The position numbers were made by a program, and so were the translations under genes. Below are positions 62,089 to 64,000 of a stretch of DNA of 64,000 bases, in pieces; the stretch's first letter is position 1; each line of letters opens with the position of its first letter. Source of the DNA: Candidatus Lindowbacteria bacterium RIFCSPLOWO2_12_FULL_62_27 (lineage in GTDB: Bacteria; Lindowbacteria; 2-12-FULL-62-27); NCBI GenBank assembly GCA_001784175.1, contig MFPR01000033.1:62573-126572 (forward strand). The letters are read 5' to 3'. The notes below the pieces were generated by a model. It made no database searches, had not been told where the DNA came from, and was given only the letters and a program-made list of their open reading frames with translations.

Positions 62089-63252
62089 ATGGCTGTCTTC
62101 GTACTCACAGACAACGGTACCGACACCATTAAAGTCTCCTTCCCGTTCGACAAGGCGCTTCTGCCTCTCATCAAAAGTATCCCCGGCAGAATGTGGGACT
62201 CCGATGACAAATTCTGGTCCATCCCTAAAACTTCTGACGTCCTCCGGCAGTTCCTCCAAACCTTCTCCGGACATCAAATCCGTATCTCTCCTGCGCTCGA
62301 TCACCTCCTTCAGCCCGAACGGCCTCCTGCGCTCGCCGTCGCCACGGCCGTCGCAGAACCGACCGACCGGCGCCAGGGCCTCAAGGACCGCCGCATGTCT
62401 TCTGTGCGCTCTCCTTCAACCGACAGACGCCTCGCCGACCTCGCTGAACACGTCTCTCGTCAGCTCCGCATCCGTAAGTACAGCCCTCACACGGTCAAAC
62501 TCTACAAAAACATCATCGCTGACTTCTCTCGCGCCTTCTCTCGCCCCATCCGGGAATTGTCCAACGACGACCTGACTCAATATATCCTCCATCTCATCGA
62601 ACAAAGACACGTCTCCACTTCCAGAGTCTCCCAGGTCGTCAGCGCACTCAAATTCCTCTACGATAAAATATTCGACCGCAAAGATCTCGTGTTCAAACTC
62701 GACCATCCTCGCAAAGATAAAAAACTTCCCTCGGTCCTCGATCGCGACGACGTCATCGCCATCCTCGCCGCTACTCGCTCACCCAAACACCGCCTCCTCC
62801 TCGAAATCATGTACTCTTCGGGCCTCCGCGTCTCCGAAGTCGCACGCATCAAAATCATGGACATTAACCTCTCCGACCTCTCCCTCACGGTCAGAGCCGG
62901 CAAAGGCCGAAAAGACCGCCAGACGATGTTGTCTGATAAATCATTGAACCTCTTAAATGTCTTCATGGAGGGCAAAAACGCAGATGACTTCCTGTTCGAT
63001 GGCCTCCACCCGCACCACCCCATCTCCCCTAGAACCATCCAACACATCTTTAACCAGGCTCTCATCCGTTCTGGTATCAAAAAGAAAGCTTCTTGCCACA
63101 CCTTCCGCCACAGCTTCGCCTCACACCTGAACATGGGCGGCACCGCCATCAACTACCTAAAAGACCTCTTGGGTCACAAAGACATCAAAACCACCGAAAT
63201 CTACACCCATCTCAACATCTCCACAAAAAAACAAATCAAAAGCCCCTTCTAA
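62089..63252 (+). CDS. Tyrosine recombinase/integrase with HARP-like N-terminal domain
   Basis: 387 residues. The first 70 residues (IKVSFPFDKALLPLIKSIPG, then MWDSDDKFWSIPK) resemble the HARP-type DNA-annealing domain of SMARCAL1-like proteins. A SAM-like core-binding domain follows (about 115-205) and then the catalytic domain with R (SGLRVSEVARI), K (AGKGRKDR), HTFRHSFASH, LGHKDIKTTEIYTH and the Tyr nucleophile. It ends in IKSPF. The insertion typical of integron integrases is absent, so it is XerC/D-like. It lies at the edge of a sharp fall in GC content. Codon use is less GC-rich than in the neighbours. Confidence 0.9.
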   Translation: MAVFVLTDNGTDTIKVSFPFDKALLPLIKSIPGRMWDSDDKFWSIPKTSDVLRQFLQTFSGHQIRISPALDHLLQPERPPALAVATAVAEPTDRRQGLKDRRMSSVRSPSTDRRLADLAEHVSRQLRIRKYSPHTVKLYKNIIADFSRAFSRPIRELSNDDLTQYILHLIEQRHVSTSRVSQVVSALKFLYDKIFDRKDLVFKLDHPRKDKKLPSVLDRDDVIAILAATRSPKHRLLLEIMYSSGLRVSEVARIKIMDINLSDLSLTVRAGKGRKDRQTMLSDKSLNLLNVFMEGKNADDFLFDGLHPHHPISPRTIQHIFNQALIRSGIKKKASCHTFRHSFASHLNMGGTAINYLKDLLGHKDIKTTEIYTHLNISTKKQIKSPF

Positions 63253-63532
63253 TGCCCCACCCCCTTGCGGGAAAACCGCCCCAACCCAGACCCCTCCCGC
63301 AACCAAGCCCAAATCCCCACCCTTTCCCCAAACATATATGCCCTCCCTCCCCATCAACCCCCGGCCATAACCAACAGACTTTCCCGCCACCTCTTGCTGG
63401 AGTGAAGAAGTTATCCGCCATGTGCCGCCCCGAGAAGTTTCAAGAATCCAGTATTCTGATTCGGGAAATGAAAACGTTAGACGACATGCCAGACCTAATG
63501 GACGGCCGACATCGTGTCGGCCGTGAAACGCT
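63253..63532. other. Non-coding gap: C-rich, nearly G-free segment, then transition to AT-rich DNA
   Basis: From 63253 to about 63370 the plus strand is runs of C and A with very few G, so the minus strand has many G-runs and could form G-quadruplexes. From about 63390 the composition becomes mixed and then AT-rich. I see no gene in this stretch. GTTAGAC at 63476-63482 is noted but unsupported as a recombination site. Confidence 0.45.
63502..63524. repeat. Perfect 10-bp hairpin before the AT-rich gene
   Basis: ACGGCCGACA (63502-63511), loop TCG, TGTCGGCCGT (63515-63524). It lies 8 bp before the start codon of the AT-rich gene at 63533 and is GC-rich, unlike that gene. It might be a recombination core, a repeat or a translational control hairpin. 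Confidence 0.45.
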
Positions 63533-64000
63533 ATGAACAAAAAAGAGAAATTTGCCAAGTACGATAAAGATTCGATAATTATCCATAAATCATTCGTTGA
63601 TACAGATGGGGTACAAAAATATGAAATCAGCCATCGGATGAATTACCAAATAATCACACAAGAAGAAATGAACTTACTAAAGACCTATCCACTCGACGAT
63701 TATTCAAGCGAAGAATTAAAGATGATCTTTGAGGTCGTTTCTAGAACACACAGAAATAGAGGATTTGACCTCGCAGGCTACCATTTTAAAAACGCTAAGG
63801 ATTTTGGTTCGTATTTCGATAATCTAGTTCCTATTTCAAATGAAAAATATGGAGATATTATATTTGATTCACTCGATATGGAAAGTTTTTTTAGAAATCC
63901 CCTAAAGAATGAAAATGTTTTGCAAGATATCAAACTGATGAATCAAAAGGCCAACTATCCCTCAGAGACGATCCCGGGAACATCTATCGAAATAATCAAT
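63533..64000 (+). CDS. AT-rich gene of unknown function, 3' truncated by window
   Basis: An open frame of 156 codons runs from ATG 63533 to the window end with no stop, starting M-N-K-K-E-K-F-A-K-Y-D. It is strongly AT-rich with Lys, Asn, Ile, Asp and Phe in plenty, in contrast to every other gene in the window. No motif or signal peptide is recognised; the sequence looks like a soluble, charged protein. Its composition and its place just behind a tyrosine recombinase argue for recent acquisition. Confidence 0.6.
   Translation, partial: MNKKEKFAKYDKDSIIIHKSFVDTDGVQKYEISHRMNYQIITQEEMNLLKTYPLDDYSSEELKMIFEVVSRTHRNRGFDLAGYHFKNAKDFGSYFDNLVPISNEKYGDIIFDSLDMESFFRNPLKNENVLQDIKLMNQKANYPSETIPGTSIEIIN

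Noticed and set aside
63253-63533. Integron: recombinase followed by a GTTAGAC site (63476-63482) and a foreign gene
   Set aside because: GTTAGAC fits the GTTRRRY core, but no matching RYYYAAC arm or attC fold was found in the window, and the recombinase lacks the insertion typical of integron integrases. A 7-base match alone is not evidence.

Overview
This is a GC-rich (roughly 60-65 % by eye), densely coded piece of a bacterial chromosome. A muropeptide-recycling set (MltB-like, NagZ, AmpG-like), lipoprotein signals and many exported TPR and beta-propeller proteins point to a diderm bacterium. The abundance of eukaryote-like Ser/Thr kinases suggests a complex signalling lineage (myxobacteria, planctomycetes, or an uncultivated phylum of similar habit). 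I cannot name the phylum from the sequence. No rRNA, tRNA or CRISPR was seen.

Region 1 (1-27,509) is a signalling island. It holds ten Ser/Thr kinases, two PP2C phosphatases, two class III nucleotide cyclases (one partial), three copies of a small protein family, and four kinase-less membrane proteins with an N-terminal zinc ribbon. Most kinases have one transmembrane helix followed by an extracytoplasmic part built from modules normally found in DNA-binding proteins: ComEA-type helix-hairpin-helix (HhH) repeats, one BRCT domain and, in a kinase-less partner, two Ada-like Cys/His motifs. Several kinases also share a juxtamembrane beta-rich module (RYxL..IVYLP..RWAVV) and a zinc ribbon just before the membrane. 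The tight gene order (ATGA/GTGA overlaps, kinase-PP2C-kinase) suggests one integrated surface-signalling system. I consider this the main undescribed system here; extracellular DNA is a possible ligand, but that is inference.

Region 2 (27,533-44,784) is mixed housekeeping: moaB, mltB-nagZ divergent from ampG, a Fur-family regulator divergent from a keto-acid decarboxylase, a PilZ-like/cNMP-binding protein, a TauE/SafE-type permease, a ThiS-ThiG fusion, a very large exported TPR protein, three exported phospholipase-D-type proteins (one a PLD-HhH-PLD fusion), thiE, an IscU-like small protein and a lipoprotein-type Pcm.

Region 3 (44,725-61,994, minus strand) is largely one envelope-protein run: a TPR/zinc-ribbon/DUF2007-like membrane protein, a Nudix hydrolase, a 1,469-residue TPR lipoprotein, exported propeller-like proteins, an S55/SpoIVB-like protease, phosphomannomutase, ruvB with a cNMP-binding protein, and a prephenate dehydratase-ACT-prephenate dehydrogenase fusion.

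Region 4 (62,089-64,000) has a tyrosine recombinase with a HARP-like N-terminus, then an abrupt change to AT-rich DNA with a partial unknown gene, probably the edge of an acquired element.

Two window-wide features stand out. Many transcription units seem to start with leaderless mRNAs (a -10 box 6-9 nt before the start codon). Several short repeat families lie inside or at the 5' ends of genes: a two-hairpin GC-rich element read in-frame in two frames in signalling proteins, and other families at the N-termini of exported proteins.
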